The position numbers and the translations under genes were made by a program. Of a stretch of 64,000 nt of DNA, positions 1 through 12,208 are shown in pieces. Location: contig CM055609.1 in assembly GCA_029379385.1 (NCBI GenBank), positions 8,246,001 through 8,310,000 of the forward strand, given 5' to 3'. This stretch comes from Quillaja saponaria (lineage: Eukaryota; Streptophyta; Magnoliopsida; Fabales; Quillajaceae). The notes beneath the pieces were generated by a model, which was given only the letters and a program-made list of their open reading frames with translations, was not told the origin of the DNA and ran no database searches. Within the stretch, counting starts at the first letter, position 1, and each line of letters begins with the position of its first letter.

Positions 1-23
1 TTCTTTCATATTTGAGTCTTACA

Positions 24-3000
24 ATGCGAAGTCTATCTTCAACATTCTCCAGGAGCTTAGCCTCTAAAGCTAAAAACCTGTTCACCTATGATATATCTAC
101 TTGTGCTATTGCGAAACATTCTTTTTCTACCTTTTCTGCGCAACCCAGACTCCAAAATTTGGAACAGAAGATGATTCCGGGAGATTTCCTGAAATGGGCT
201 TCGCTTGGTTCCTGTAGGACATCAAAATTCGCCACTGGGTTCGCTCCTTTGCAGCCAATGCCGTTGGATTCGATCATAGATATTGAGAGAGTGAAAGATC
301 GATCACCTGAGGAAATTGCTTCAGTTTGGGATGATGTAATTTCTCATAGTCTTTAACTTTAATTTGCAAGTACTAATTTTTTGTATTATTTCGCTTTGTG
401 TTTTAATATGTTATGAGAATAATTTATTTTGAGTTAAAAATAATTTATTTGGAGTTAAACCCTTAAGTGCATTTACACCGCTTGATTATGTTAAACTTAT
501 GGATATGGCCCCATCTGAAGCAAGAGTAGATTGGAGACTTGCTTTCACTTCTGTGTGTTGTTTGTTGTTCTTTGATAACAGTCTGGCATAAAAAATAAAA
601 CCTAGTCCTTATGCAGGCACATTAGTTCTGTATGCTGTAAAAGTTGAGCATGTGAACTTCAGCGGAACTGAATTGCTAGCACCTGCAATAGATTGATAAA
701 CCTCAAACCTAATTATGTACTAGGAAGCAAGGAAAGACGGAAAGACTATGCTATTGCTGTATGTATTGTTTTTTTCATTGGGGTTTAAGATACTCCTGTC
801 AGATGATTCTGCTACTAGTGTTAGTTGAGCATGAGAAGTTCAGCGTGTGTGTTGGGTTAGCGTAATAGCTGATCCAAGCACAAACTGTTTATCCCTGTTA
901 CCGTGATTATTTAGTTGCAGATTTTAATTATTTTCTGTGTAAATTAATTGAAGTTAATGATCTGACAATCCACTTCACCTATGTCTTCTTTGATATCTTT
1001 GACCATATGAGTACTTTTTCTTGAAATATATAAAGAATAAGTGCCAAATAATTTTGTTTCAATTTCTCCTTTGTGTAGAAGAGTATATAATCCAACAGAA
1101 TCTGTCATCAGACCAATATGTCTACCCTTCCCAGCTTTTCTAAACTTATTTTGGTGGATGAGCTCTGGTAAAATTCTTTCAACTGTTCCTTGCAAATGAA
1201 AACTTTTCTAAACTTTCCAGGTTTTTGCAAAACTATGTGGAATTTGTATGACACCTTTCTGAATTGGCTGGCTAAAACCTTCTGTTTTGCACAATGACCC
1301 AAATGTCCATGAACAGCTAACCAAACTCGTCATATTCACATCTGAGGCATTTCACTCTTCTGTTTATCTCCAAAATGCTTCCTGTACTTTTGATTGTGCG
1401 TTCTTGTTGTATAACTATTTCCTAAATGACCATGCTTTATATAGCTATGTCTTCTTTTCCTTTACCTATTTGAGGGTTGAAACAAGGAAAATTGTGATGG
1501 CAATTTAGTGCCATCAGTTAATTAGATTTCTTCTAGTCCTGACTCTTGAAGCAATGTGTCATTGCATATTTAACTTTGCGGAAAAACTTATAAATAATTC
1601 TTTTTTAGTATTTCTTCTAGTCCTGATTCTTGAAGCAATGTGTCAGTGCATATTTAACTTGCGGAAAACCTTGTAAATAATTTTTTTTAGTAATTATTAC
1701 AATGTTTGAGCTGGTTATATGATTTCAGTATCACTTGGGAAGAGGACATATTGGTGCATCTATGAAAGCAAAACTTTATCACTTATTGGAGCAAAGGGCT
1801 GCAGATTGGTATTCTTCCTTTACTTAATGTTTGTTTTATGGATAATTTGTTGCTTTCATGATTTTCATTGTTATGAGTTTTATTTATTCTTGCAGCCGGT
1901 ATTTTGTCATTCCCTTGTGGAGAGGAAGTGGTTATACAACAATGTTTGCTCAAGGTTTGGATTAAAATCATAGTCTTTTGTCAATTTGATAGTCGCTAAC
2001 TTCTGATATAACCATATCGGTAATGTTCCATTGGTACTTAGTGTACAAGAGAACCTAAAAAATGAAGACAAAATAAAGGAATAGGAGCCCAAAAACTTAG
2101 GTTGGCCACAAAATGGAGGGTAGAAAGAAGATTAAAACTTGAAAATTCTGAATTTTCTTAACTGATTTAAATTTATGGATCAATATGATTATTTCATGCA
2201 TTTTTGAGAGAGAAATTGATTTAGGGGCTGGCTCGAGAAAAATTTCCAGACAGAATGAACAGAGAATATTCCTTAGAGATTTTGGATGAGTGTTCTGATT
2301 TTTTATTCTTTTGTTATGAATGGCACATATTAGACAATTTAATGAAAACTTTAGGTAAAAAATGCATAGAATATTTGTTACACTAGTCAAGTAAGGGTTG
2401 ATAGAAATAATGGACAAATTTAGATATGGAATGCATAATATTTTCAGTTGTATGTCAGACATCCTTTTTGGATTCTGGGGTTTAATCTCATTCTAAATTT
2501 TATTAGTAATTTAGTATGAATGGATTTAAATTTGAACTCAGACTAAGTCAATCATATATGCATATTATTTGTTAGTTGGTTTTTCCTGAATTTAGAGAAG
2601 TCTGGCATGTAGAGGATCCTAATTCACCATAACACAAAGGGACCTTCTTGCTTCTTATGGTGGAGCATTATTAACAATCCCCCACTAGGTTATTTAGTAT
2701 CATTCGTCAGGCTCTTAGATATTATTTGCCTAACTCAGAACTTAACAAGCTGGGCAATGGTGCCAGATCTAAGCTTGACGTTTTTCTCGGGTAGTCAGTA
2801 GTCTCTATGTGCTAAATGAAGGAAGCAAAACAATTTTCTAAATTGTTATGGATAAACCAGTTTTGGAAAATTTTAGCCAAAAGCAATGCTAGTTTTAGAT
2901 ATTTCATCTATGTTAAACTGCTTTGAACTGATTTACATATTTGCCAAACAACTCCTTAGATGGTTTTACCAAAGTCAAATGCCCTGTTGACAATGTACGT

Positions 3001-3712
3001 GACACTGGTTTTGAAGTTGTAGTTGTCTGAAATTCTTTCATTGAAAAAGTAAAAAAACAAACTTAAGAAAAAGATTTTCCTGTGGAGTTTTGGTGTCAAA
3101 ATGAGTTTAAAAGGAAGTTTTAGCTTTATAGAGGGGAAAACTGGAAGGCAAGTTATAAGTTTTAGCTTTTAGAAATTTAGTTTACCTTGAAATGGTGAAA
3201 ACAGCGTCCTGCATTATAAGATTACCAAGGAGCTTGTTTATATGATTGTTTTTTGAGAGAGGGGCAAATCTTAGGATAGTTGTTCCTCTGAATACTTAAC
3301 TATAAAAGTCACTGGAACTTCTTCTCAATAAGGCATATGAAGATAGATTTCATGAAGCATGTGAAAACAATTGCTTTATGTCTCCGAATTTTATTTTATT
3401 TTCTTCTCAAATGTATATACCTTTCTGGCAGTGCAGATGCCACACATGCTTTTCACAGGTCTTGAAGATTACAAGGCTCGGGGAACTCAATCAAGTCCCT
3501 ACTTTACTGTATCTTTTTACAAAGAGTTTGCTGAGACAAAGGACTTGGTGCTTATCCGAGGGGACATTGTCTTTGCCAGCAAGCTCAGTGACTCAGAGGC
3601 AAAGTGGCTTCTAGATACCACTCGGTCATTTTATATGAATGATGTCAGGTACAAGCTGGTCGAACGATTTAACAAAGAAGCTCGTGATTTTGAGTTTAAA
3701 GACGTTCTTTAA
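24..3712 (+). CDS. ATP11: ATP11-type mitochondrial F1-ATPase assembly factor (ATPAF1 family)
   Basis: Probable chaperone that binds the F1 beta subunit during assembly of mitochondrial ATP synthase (family knowledge). Four exons join cleanly: 24-335, 1729-1808, 1896-1954 and 3432-3712, giving about 243 aa. The first in-frame ATG is at 24, close to the window edge, so the promoter and most of the 5'UTR are missing. The N-terminus is rich in Ser, Arg and Lys with few acids and looks like a mitochondrial presequence. The conserved core follows: DRSPEEIASVWDD, YHLGRGHIGASMKAK, RYFVIPLWRGSGYTTMFAQ, then PHMLFTGLEDYKARGTQ and DLVLIRGDIV. All splice sites are GT/AG and the frame stays open throughout. 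Intron 1 holds an 84-bp tandem duplication. The family call is strong; the symbol is by homology only. Confidence 0.9.
1527..1694. repeat. 84-bp direct tandem duplication in ATP11 intron 1
   Basis: Two adjacent near-identical copies, about 1527-1610 and 1611-1694. Each begins near TTTCTTCTAGTCCTGA and runs through GAAGCAATGTGTCA to a T-rich tail. They differ by a few substitutions and short indels, which suggests a fairly recent local duplication. The second copy ends about 35 bases before the exon 2 acceptor, so both T-rich tails lie near that 3' splice site. Confidence 0.85.
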
Positions 3713-5600
3713 GCATTGGACATGCCTATTCTGTGATTTCTTGGATAAAATAAGGGAATTTTTTGGATAAATAGCATCCATGCAAGGAGGGTTAAAGTCA
3801 TGAAAACTGCCGTCAAGTTATGACATGGAGATTACTTCCCGCAGTGTTCAAAATAGTGATCAGTGCTTAGTGCGAGAGTTTTTTTCTTTTCCTTTTTTTA
3901 GGTGGGGATGGGGGTGGGGGTTTAAATCAAGATTCTTTAGCCATTAAGAGCACATATCATGTTTACCTGATGGCAGAACCAACTATGGTTTCCATTTTAC
4001 CTTTTAAGTTTGCACCTCATCAATAAAAAATATCAAGGCAGTTAAGTCTTCAGCATTGGTTTTGCACGAATCCAAAATGAGATTAGATTCACAATGGGAA
4101 ATTGATAAAAGTGAAACCGATTAGTTTAGAGTATTGTGAAGTTGGGAATGCTGCAAAAGCACAAATTCTCGTTTTCCTTTCCTTTTCATTAATTAGTTAC
4201 TTATTTTGGTACATGAAAAAGGAGAGGGTGGAGGATTAAAACTTTAACCAATCATAAGTGAAATTTGTTCTTATATCATCAGTCAAGCAAATTACACTAG
4301 CTTTTGATTTCTTACCAGTAAACAACCCAACTATAAGTTGTTTGAACTTGGTAAAATGTATGTTAACAAAAATTGTTATTTCCATGCGAGAAACAACTAT
4401 TTTTACTCACTCCCAAGTCTCACATAGAGTAGTGTTGCGTATGAAAAATTCATACTAAGATAAATTTTTGTAAATTCAATAATAAACTCCTATAAAAAGA
4501 CTAATAAGTATTATAAGGAGTGTTTTATTTTATTTTATTTTATTGTTATTTATTTATTTTAAGGATAGGGAGAGGCCAAACTCAAACCTTAAATTTGGAA
4601 CTCTTAAGAAAAGAGGAAGAGGTTGCTCGGACTACAAGAAGCCTGACGTATATTAAGGAAGTTGACCTACTTGTCAATAATATAGGTTCGTAATTGATTT
4701 CATAGATCTGATTATCTTTAAAGAGGTTATAGAATTATAACTTTTATAAATATTTTAATATTTGATATAAATGATTTATTTGATATGACCAGAAAGGTGA
4801 ATATATAACAATTTATCATTAAATTTTTTAAATAATATTATTATACAATGATTTAGTGCCTACTGCCTATGTAGCATTATTCGTCCAATTTACTACTTAA
4901 AAGTGGAGTATTAATTGTCTAATTTTTTTTTTATTAGGTGTCGTAATAAAATCAATCACGTGTTAATATTACCTCCATTGGTGAGGACAAGAAACTTGCA
5001 AAAACAAACATTTTCACCCACAGTTTTACTGAATGCTTTCAACTTCATCCTTGTATCTTCTCCTTCATGGTTCATAATATTCGACTGAGCCTTCTCTTTT
5101 GCCGGGGATCTACCTTACGTTAGAACTCTTCATTCGCAGACATTGATGATGCTCAAAATCTGAACTTCAATAGATTTAAGAGCCGGAATAAATTCCTTTC
5201 TCTCCATCTCCTTTCAAATCCCTCCCTCCCCATTCCTCATTTTCCTTCTTGCTTACACACGACCTAATCTTGTGCATTTACATATCTCTCCACCATTAAA
5301 GTTGGATTGTAAATTACAAATATTAAACTAAAGATGGGCAAGTTCATTACAATAAATACTTTCTTTTGTTTGAGTGAGTTTGAAACAAATTGTATTAATT
5401 TGTAAATAAAAAATAAAAAATAAAAATTAAATGTGAATATTAGGTGGTATGTGTTAGAATAAAATAGTATAAGTAGAGAAGGCCTTGAGGCGTGTAATTA
5501 TTATCTTAAAGATATATTATCTCTTATAACTCTAAAACTCTTAATAATTATCAGGAACAGATGAAGAGTTTCTATGGATATTGAAAAGCCATATTCAACA

Positions 5601-5838
5601 GATACGTATATTAAATTAATTTAACTAATATATCTGTTGAATTTGAAAAGGTATTAATAACTAAAAATTTCAAAAGATATCAATAACTAATAATACCAAT
5701 CGGTATTAATACCTAAAAGATATGTATATTAAATTAATTTAACTAATATGTCAGTTGAATTTAACAAAATATTAATAACTAAAAATCCCAAAAAGTATCA
5801 ATAACTAATAATATCAATCGGTATTAATAACTAAAAAT
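5601..5838. repeat. 118-bp tandem repeat, two copies
   Basis: Copies at about 5601-5718 and 5719-5838 share the order: ATTAAATTAATTTAACTAAT, a GTTGAATTT block, several AATAACTAA words and a CAATCGGTATTAATA block. Divergence is a few per cent. A pure AT run follows at about 5856-5890. No coding potential. Confidence 0.85.
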
Positions 5839-5851
5839 CCAAGTCATTTAA

Positions 5852-5855
<4 letters not shown>

Positions 5856-5890
<35 letters not shown>
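5856..5890. repeat. (AT)n microsatellite
   Basis: An uninterrupted alternating AT run of about 35 bases immediately downstream of the 118-bp tandem repeat. A simple-sequence locus likely to vary in length between individuals. Confidence 0.9.
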
Positions 5891-5895
<5 letters not shown>

Positions 5896-6317
5896 TTTAT
5901 GATATTAATATATTTCTATTATATATTATTTTAATTTAAAAAATAAGCTTCTTTCTACAACTCTTTAAACAACTCTTTACATTTTCTAAGACTTTCTTCA
6001 CGTTGATTATAAACTATCTAATATGTGTGTCCATTATAACAATTTGTAATTTTCAATTTGATTTTGGCACCTCAAAGATCTTGAATCCAATTTGAATTTG
6101 AATTTGATTGATTTGAATTTTATTTTTTCATTTTATCAAAAAGTTTTGTGTGAATGAAATTTGTGATCATAAAAAATGAATTTTAATCTTGGAAGATTCA
6201 TAATCTAGATATTGATCTTGAAAACCTCTGACTTGCTAAAGGGAACTTGGTACTTTCAGATACATTATAAGTTCAATATTCTAGTTGTAATTTAGACAAA
6301 AATTCCCTACATTTTTT

Positions 6318-6470
6318 GGGGCCAAGACATGATTACTTTATTTTTAAATAGTTGAATTGACGGTTTTGATTCAGTCCAATAGAATTGATTGGTGGATGTA
6401 GTGCACACATCAATTGAGGGATATTAAGTACCCAGCAAGTACACTGTATAACTCACATAATGGCAAAGTC
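6318..6470. repeat. Dispersed repeat, copy A, upstream of API5
   Basis: Shares an ordered set of matching blocks with 60573-60735: ATTACTTTATTTTT, then GGTGGATGTAGTGCACACAT against GGTGGATGAAGTGTACACAT, then ATTAAGTACCCAGCAA against ATTAAATACTCAACAA, then a GTATAA block. Both copies are in the same orientation. The copy lies about 100 bases upstream of the inferred API5 5'UTR exon. The element family is unknown. Confidence 0.6.
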
Positions 6471-6570
6471 GAAGAACTGATCCCAGTTCAATTCTCCGTA
6501 TATATAACTTAGGTCAGTCAATCGGAGCCCATTCCCAATACCTTCTGTTTCTCCAGTTTGAAACTTTCAG

Positions 6571-6751
6571 GTATCATCGTAACCTTCCTTTTTCTCATTT
6601 TCTCTAGCTCTACCCCTCAATCTTTCTTTTTTGACATTGAAGCCTGTTGGGGATTCAATAAACCAATTCATACAGAATAGGAAATCTTTCTCTGAGTTCT
6701 CTTTCCTTCTATATGCTGATTTTGTTATTGTTCTTGTTCAATTTCAATCAG
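6571..6751 (+). other. Probable 5'UTR intron of API5
   Basis: A donor (TTTCAG then GTATCATC at 6571) and an acceptor (TTTCAATCAG ending at 6751) bracket a T-rich segment just before the API5 start codon at 6766. A leader intron at this place would leave a 5'UTR exon ending at 6570. Inferred from splice-site pattern only. Confidence 0.5.
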
Positions 6752-6765
6752 CTCTGGACACCCAA

Positions 6766-9700
6766 ATGACTGACCCTTCCGAAGAAGCTACTTACATCGA
6801 AAAGCTGTATGAGTATGGCGAGCGACTCAACAGTGCCACGGACAAGTCCCAGGTTCCATTTTTTTTTATTTTTTTATAACACTGCATTTTTGTTTATTTT
6901 GGATTTTAGGGTTTTAGATTCTATTTCTGGAATGTAAGTTAAGCTATTGGGTTTTGTGTATATGTTTTTAGAATAAAAAGGACTATCAGGGAATTATAGA
7001 TGCGGCCAAGACAAGTATCAAGGCTAAGCAATTGGCTGCTCAGCTCATTCCCAGGTTTTTCAAGTTCTTTCCTGACCTCTCAGGCTCGGCACTCGATGCA
7101 CATCTTGATTTGATTGAGGAAGGAGAGCTCGGGGTCAGTATTCCACACAAAACATGCATATTTTATAGTTGAGTACCTCTATTTGGTAGTTTGCAAAATG
7201 TGAGAAAGGAAAGGACAAAAGTTAAAAATTAGCAAAAGTAGCTCTTTTTTTTTTTTTTTTTACTAGTTCTTCTTAGTTAGATCACAATTGTCATGTTTTT
7301 TCAATTAATAATCAGTTTGCATCTATTAGTTCGTTGCTCTCTCTCTTTAAAATTCCTGGAGTTTAGGCATGAACTTGACATTGTGAAAATAAGAAAACTC
7401 TTTCTTTGCAGTTTTGTTAAGGTAAATTTTCTTCTGGGTATTTACTGTGCTTCTAGATATTCTGGCGTTACCGCTCTTCAGATTATTATTATTTTCTTAT
7501 TGTACAGGTGCGGGTGCAAGCAATTCGTGGGCTTCCCCTTTTCTGCAAGGATACACCAGAACATATTGGAAAAATTGTAGATATTCTTGTGCAACTTCTT
7601 GCAGCTGGTAAATTATGGTTTTGGAATATGCTCTGAAGGATTCTTGGTCATCTACTATGAATCTCACCTTATTTACTTGATGCTTTTAGAGGAATTTGTG
7701 GAGCGTGATGCTGTATACAAGGCTCTCATGTCCTTACTGAGGCAGGATGTGAAAGGTAATTTGAGATGTCTTCAAGTTTAGCATTAGCATCTGAAAAAGA
7801 AAATTATCTATATTTCTTGTACGTTTAGTATGTAAAATGTAATTAATGTTTTGAACACAAGTGAACTAATGTTGACATACTTATAGCATAATACGTTCAG
7901 CAAGAGATTTTGAACTTAGAAGAACTATTGGTATCCCACGGAGTTATGCCATAATAACTGTGTATGGGTATTAGTTGGGATCAGTAAGAATCAAAGATTG
8001 AATAACCTTTAGTTCAAGAGGCACAATTGAAGTTTTAGAATGAAAATGATGGAATCGAATGTATGTGGTATGCTTATCAGTAGTTCATAACTAATGCGGT
8101 TGTACTGAATAGTAGTAAGCTTATTCTAGTTATTACATTATTATGATGGGTAATTAGTTTGTATATCTTCAAATAATGCCAAACTGGAGGCCTACATTTG
8201 GATGATGATAATTTAATGTACAAATTTGAACATCGAAACTATTTTGATTGTGTTTGTGTTCTTTATTATTAGTCCCCTACTCCTCTTTTTCCTAAATTTT
8301 ATTTTACGGCAAGTTCTTGCCAGGGTTGTCACTTGCTAGTGATACTAACCAATCAAGTACTAATCTAATGTGGCATATGTTGGGTTTCTGTAAGTCTGTG
8401 ACACTTGTGTTCAGATAAGAGACTGTTATTTTGATATTGAACTTGAGCTCAGGTTGCAGTGGGTAGACAGCTTAGTCTAAAAAGTGGATCTTTGATGTAA
8501 TTGAATTTTTGCAATCAAACTAGCATTACACTTGAATGGCTCATCACTTTTCGAATATAAATCCAATCATATAAAACCTCATTTAAATAAGTTTTTAATC
8601 GAATGCATATCTGCACATTGGCTTTTTGGTATTATTTTCTGGTGATATGTTTTGCCTGTCTCAAGCAGTTGGATTAAATACTTTCTAATGCAGCTTCTTT
8701 GACGGCCTTATTTAAGCATATTGGGAATGTTGTTGAACCAATTACTGATGATGTTATTCGTGAGAAGGTTTTAAGCTTTATTAAAGATAAGGTGAGCAAA
8801 TAGCCTTCTGGTTGTAATTGCTGTTATTATTAATATTATTATTATTACTTTTTACTTAAAAATTAAAATATAGAAGATTAAGTATGTATATTTCAGGTTT
8901 TTCCTATCAAAGCTGAACTCTTGAAGCCTCAAGAGGAAATGGAAAGACATATAACTGATTTAATAAAAAAGGTAAGATCATGGTATCACTGTAGCTTTAA
9001 TACCACCCTTTTGTCTAATTTTTTGTACATCTTAGTTTAATATTTGCAATTCTAAAAAGAGTTTAAATTCTAGTAGAAAGTTCGTAATTAATGTGGTTGT
9101 GATCCATCATAGAGTTTAGCAGATGTAACTGGAGGAGAATTCAAAATGTTTATGGACTTCTTGAAGAGTCTGAGTATATTTGGAGAAAAAGCTTCACCTG
9201 AACGCATGAAAGAACTTATTGTAATTATTGAAGAGCAAGCTGATTTGGATGCACAATTCACCGTGAGTTTTATTTAAGCTTTTCTGTTTCTTTTTTCTTT
9301 CTCAAAAGTGGTATTTAATTATGTTGCATACTTGCATTAAGATTTCTTTCAAAGAAGTTTAACGGTCAACAGATACCGATCATTTGTCATCGAAAAGGAG
9401 GTGTTCTTACAGCCATTTGTCATGCTTAGTTAACATAGGCGTCTTTTTTTCATTTGTTTACATTTTATAGGGGACTTCTAGTTATCATCCTGATTGCTAC
9501 TAATGCTATTCGCTGTAACCGTTAGTTCTCCGATTGTGTGTATTTGGTCCGATGCATTCATGGTGTACTTTTTCAGTAGCTCACATTTTTGTGTAAGGAC
9601 TTGCTACTTCCATCATCCTAATTGCTGGTTCCATTTGCTGTTGATATCTCATAATTAAATTGGGATTGTGTTAATTGTCTTATTATGTATAGATGGTTGC

Positions 9701-12166
9701 GTCAATCTTGACTTGCCTCCACATGTAAGATTATATTGTATTTCCATAAATGCACATAAAATATGATGAAGGATGTAAATTTCCAGAAGGTATTAAGATT
9801 GGAAACAATGATATTAATCTTGTATTACCTTGATGTCCAAAGCTTATGGAAATAATAGTATGCTTCAAAAGACAATGGAATGATTGCTTGAGTTGTGGGT
9901 CATTGTATTTGGTGCAGTCTAATACAGCACAGGTGATGCGGGACGGCTATGGATCAAAGACTTAATTACTATGCTTTTTGGTTAAAATGAAGAGTGGTGG
10001 CAGCAGAAAAATTAGGAATTTGGAAGCTAGAGTGGTGGTCATATGGAGGCTGAAGTTTTGGGATTATGTAGGTATTGAGGGTTATTTTAGGAAGAGTTTA
10101 ATCTGGGACTTACTTAATTGCAAAACGGGTATAAAATGATATCTGTTTCTGGACTGTGAACAGTAAAATTATTTACTATGATAGTTTGGAGGTTCAGGGC
10201 TCATTTGGATGGGGAATGGAGGGAGCGGAGAGAAGAGGAGAGGAGAGTGTACATTTTCCTTGGTTTGAGAGTTTTTTTTAAAAAAAGAGGGAGAGGAAAT
10301 GACCCCTTAAAATCCCTCCTAAATGCATCTTTTAAATTCCTCCAAATTGGGAGGATTTGGAAAGAGATGATAATTTACATTATAATTTTTGCCTGTAGTG
10401 ACTAAAATACCGTTCCTTTCTATCAAATACCTACTAATACTAAAATAAAACATTTTAAGAGTGTAATCATAAAATTATGTAATAATATATTCTCTTCTTT
10501 TATTTTTCCACAACTCCCAAACAAGAAATGTACCTTATAATCTCATTTCCTCTCTCTTCATTTTTTTAAACTCCTAAATGAGAGAATCTCTTCATTTTTA
10601 TAAACTTCCCAATGAGAGAAATGTTAAGTCATTTTTCCTCTACTCCTCTCCTTTTAAACTCCCAAATAGACCCTTAATGATGGATGGAATATTTAGGGAT
10701 TTGAATGTATGAAGGTTGAAACTTGAAACAGATCCTGAAAGATCTGAAATCAAAGTTGTTTGCAGAGATTCAGATTAGTGAAGTAGGGTTCCTAAGGCAT
10801 TGTGTCAATGAATTTGCTTTGCTCAATCCAAATAGAGAGCCTCATAGCTTTTGGAACTCGCTAAAACTTGTTTTCTTTTGAACTGAACAATTTTCATCAT
10901 TGTATATACTCTTTTGTTACCCCAATTCTGCAAGCACTTTGGGAGCTTAATATTGAAACTACTAAAACTAATAAACTAAATTTAAAACTACCGAAGCTTA
11001 CAAATAGAACCTAAACAGCATAACAAGACCCGAAATAAGAACCCACAGATCTAACAACTAATGAGAAACATTATATGTGAATTAATTTGCAACTTCCTGC
11101 AGCTAAGCATCATCATAATAGAAACAGCTAGTGAAGCCCAAAAATTAACTTCTTTGGCTCAACCTAATTTAGAATGGGTTTCAAATTTTATTTGTTTTTA
11201 TAGCTTATACCTCTGGATCCTCTCGCTGCCTGTTCACTAGCTTACGCCCCATGTAAATAAACATAACATTTTTATAAATTGTTAATATTGGATATGGATT
11301 CTAACCAAACTAATAAAGAATACAGAGTTTCTTCCATTTCTGTTAATTACATTTTTATAATTGTTAGCCTTGGATATGGATTCTTACCGAAGTATTAAAT
11401 AATTCTGAATTTTTGACTATTCTGTTAATTATATATATTTTTTTATAAATTGTTAATCTTGTATATGGTTCCTATGTTACAATAGATTTTTCTGGCCTTA
11501 AAATACAGGTTTCTGATGCAGACCATATAGTCAGGTTGATAACATGCATCCAATTGGCTCTTCCAATTGTTGTGGTAAAGACTTCCATAATTAATGGTAT
11601 CCTGTATATTTTTTTCATTTTATATTCCTCTGAAAGCTCCTCTGGATTTTTGCTTACAGCGAGGTGCTTCTAGCAGCAAGTTCCTCAACTATATAAATAA
11701 ACACATCATACCTGTTTTTGACAAGGTACTGCCTTAGTTTCTGTATCTTGGTAGAGGAAGTTTGTAACTAAATTCGTTATATACGGAGTAGTTATATTAT
11801 TTGCTTCAAATTTTTTTTTATGTATTTTGTTCTGATTACTTTTCATTCTTAAAGCCATCATATATGTTTTTCCAGCACCAATGAACTTAATCTTCTTTTT
11901 ATGTCTCCAAAATTTGAAGAAATGGAATCTGCACGGCTTAGGCCTTTCGCATTTTCTTTTCTAATTTTTCTAAATCTATTTATTCTATATCATTATTAAA
12001 AATAGATACATCTAAGACACAGAGGGGAAGGGAGGAGGTAGTGGGATAACTCATATATGCTAGATATATTCATATAGGAGATTGCCTAGATATCAAGTTA
12101 AGGATTGAGAGTAAATGGTTTGTATATTTGAAAGTTTGTTGCTTATATTTCCTCCTCTCTCACTCC

Positions 12167-12208
<42 letters not shown>

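Larger units (their letters stand above)
3713..6540. other. Intergenic spacer between ATP11 and API5
   Basis: The ATP11 3'UTR comes first; an AATAAA-like signal lies near 4022. The rest is AT-rich and has no ORF with recognisable similarity. It contains a TTTTA-rich run near 4523-4545, a 118-bp tandem repeat at 5601-5838 and an AT microsatellite near 5856-5890. Just upstream of API5 is a dispersed repeat (about 6318-6470). The region 4470-5500 looks like decayed repeat sequence, but I cannot assign it to a family. Confidence 0.6.

Noticed and set aside
12..23. Earlier start of ATP11
   Set aside because: Position 12 is TTG; the ATG at 24 fits a mitochondrial presequence.
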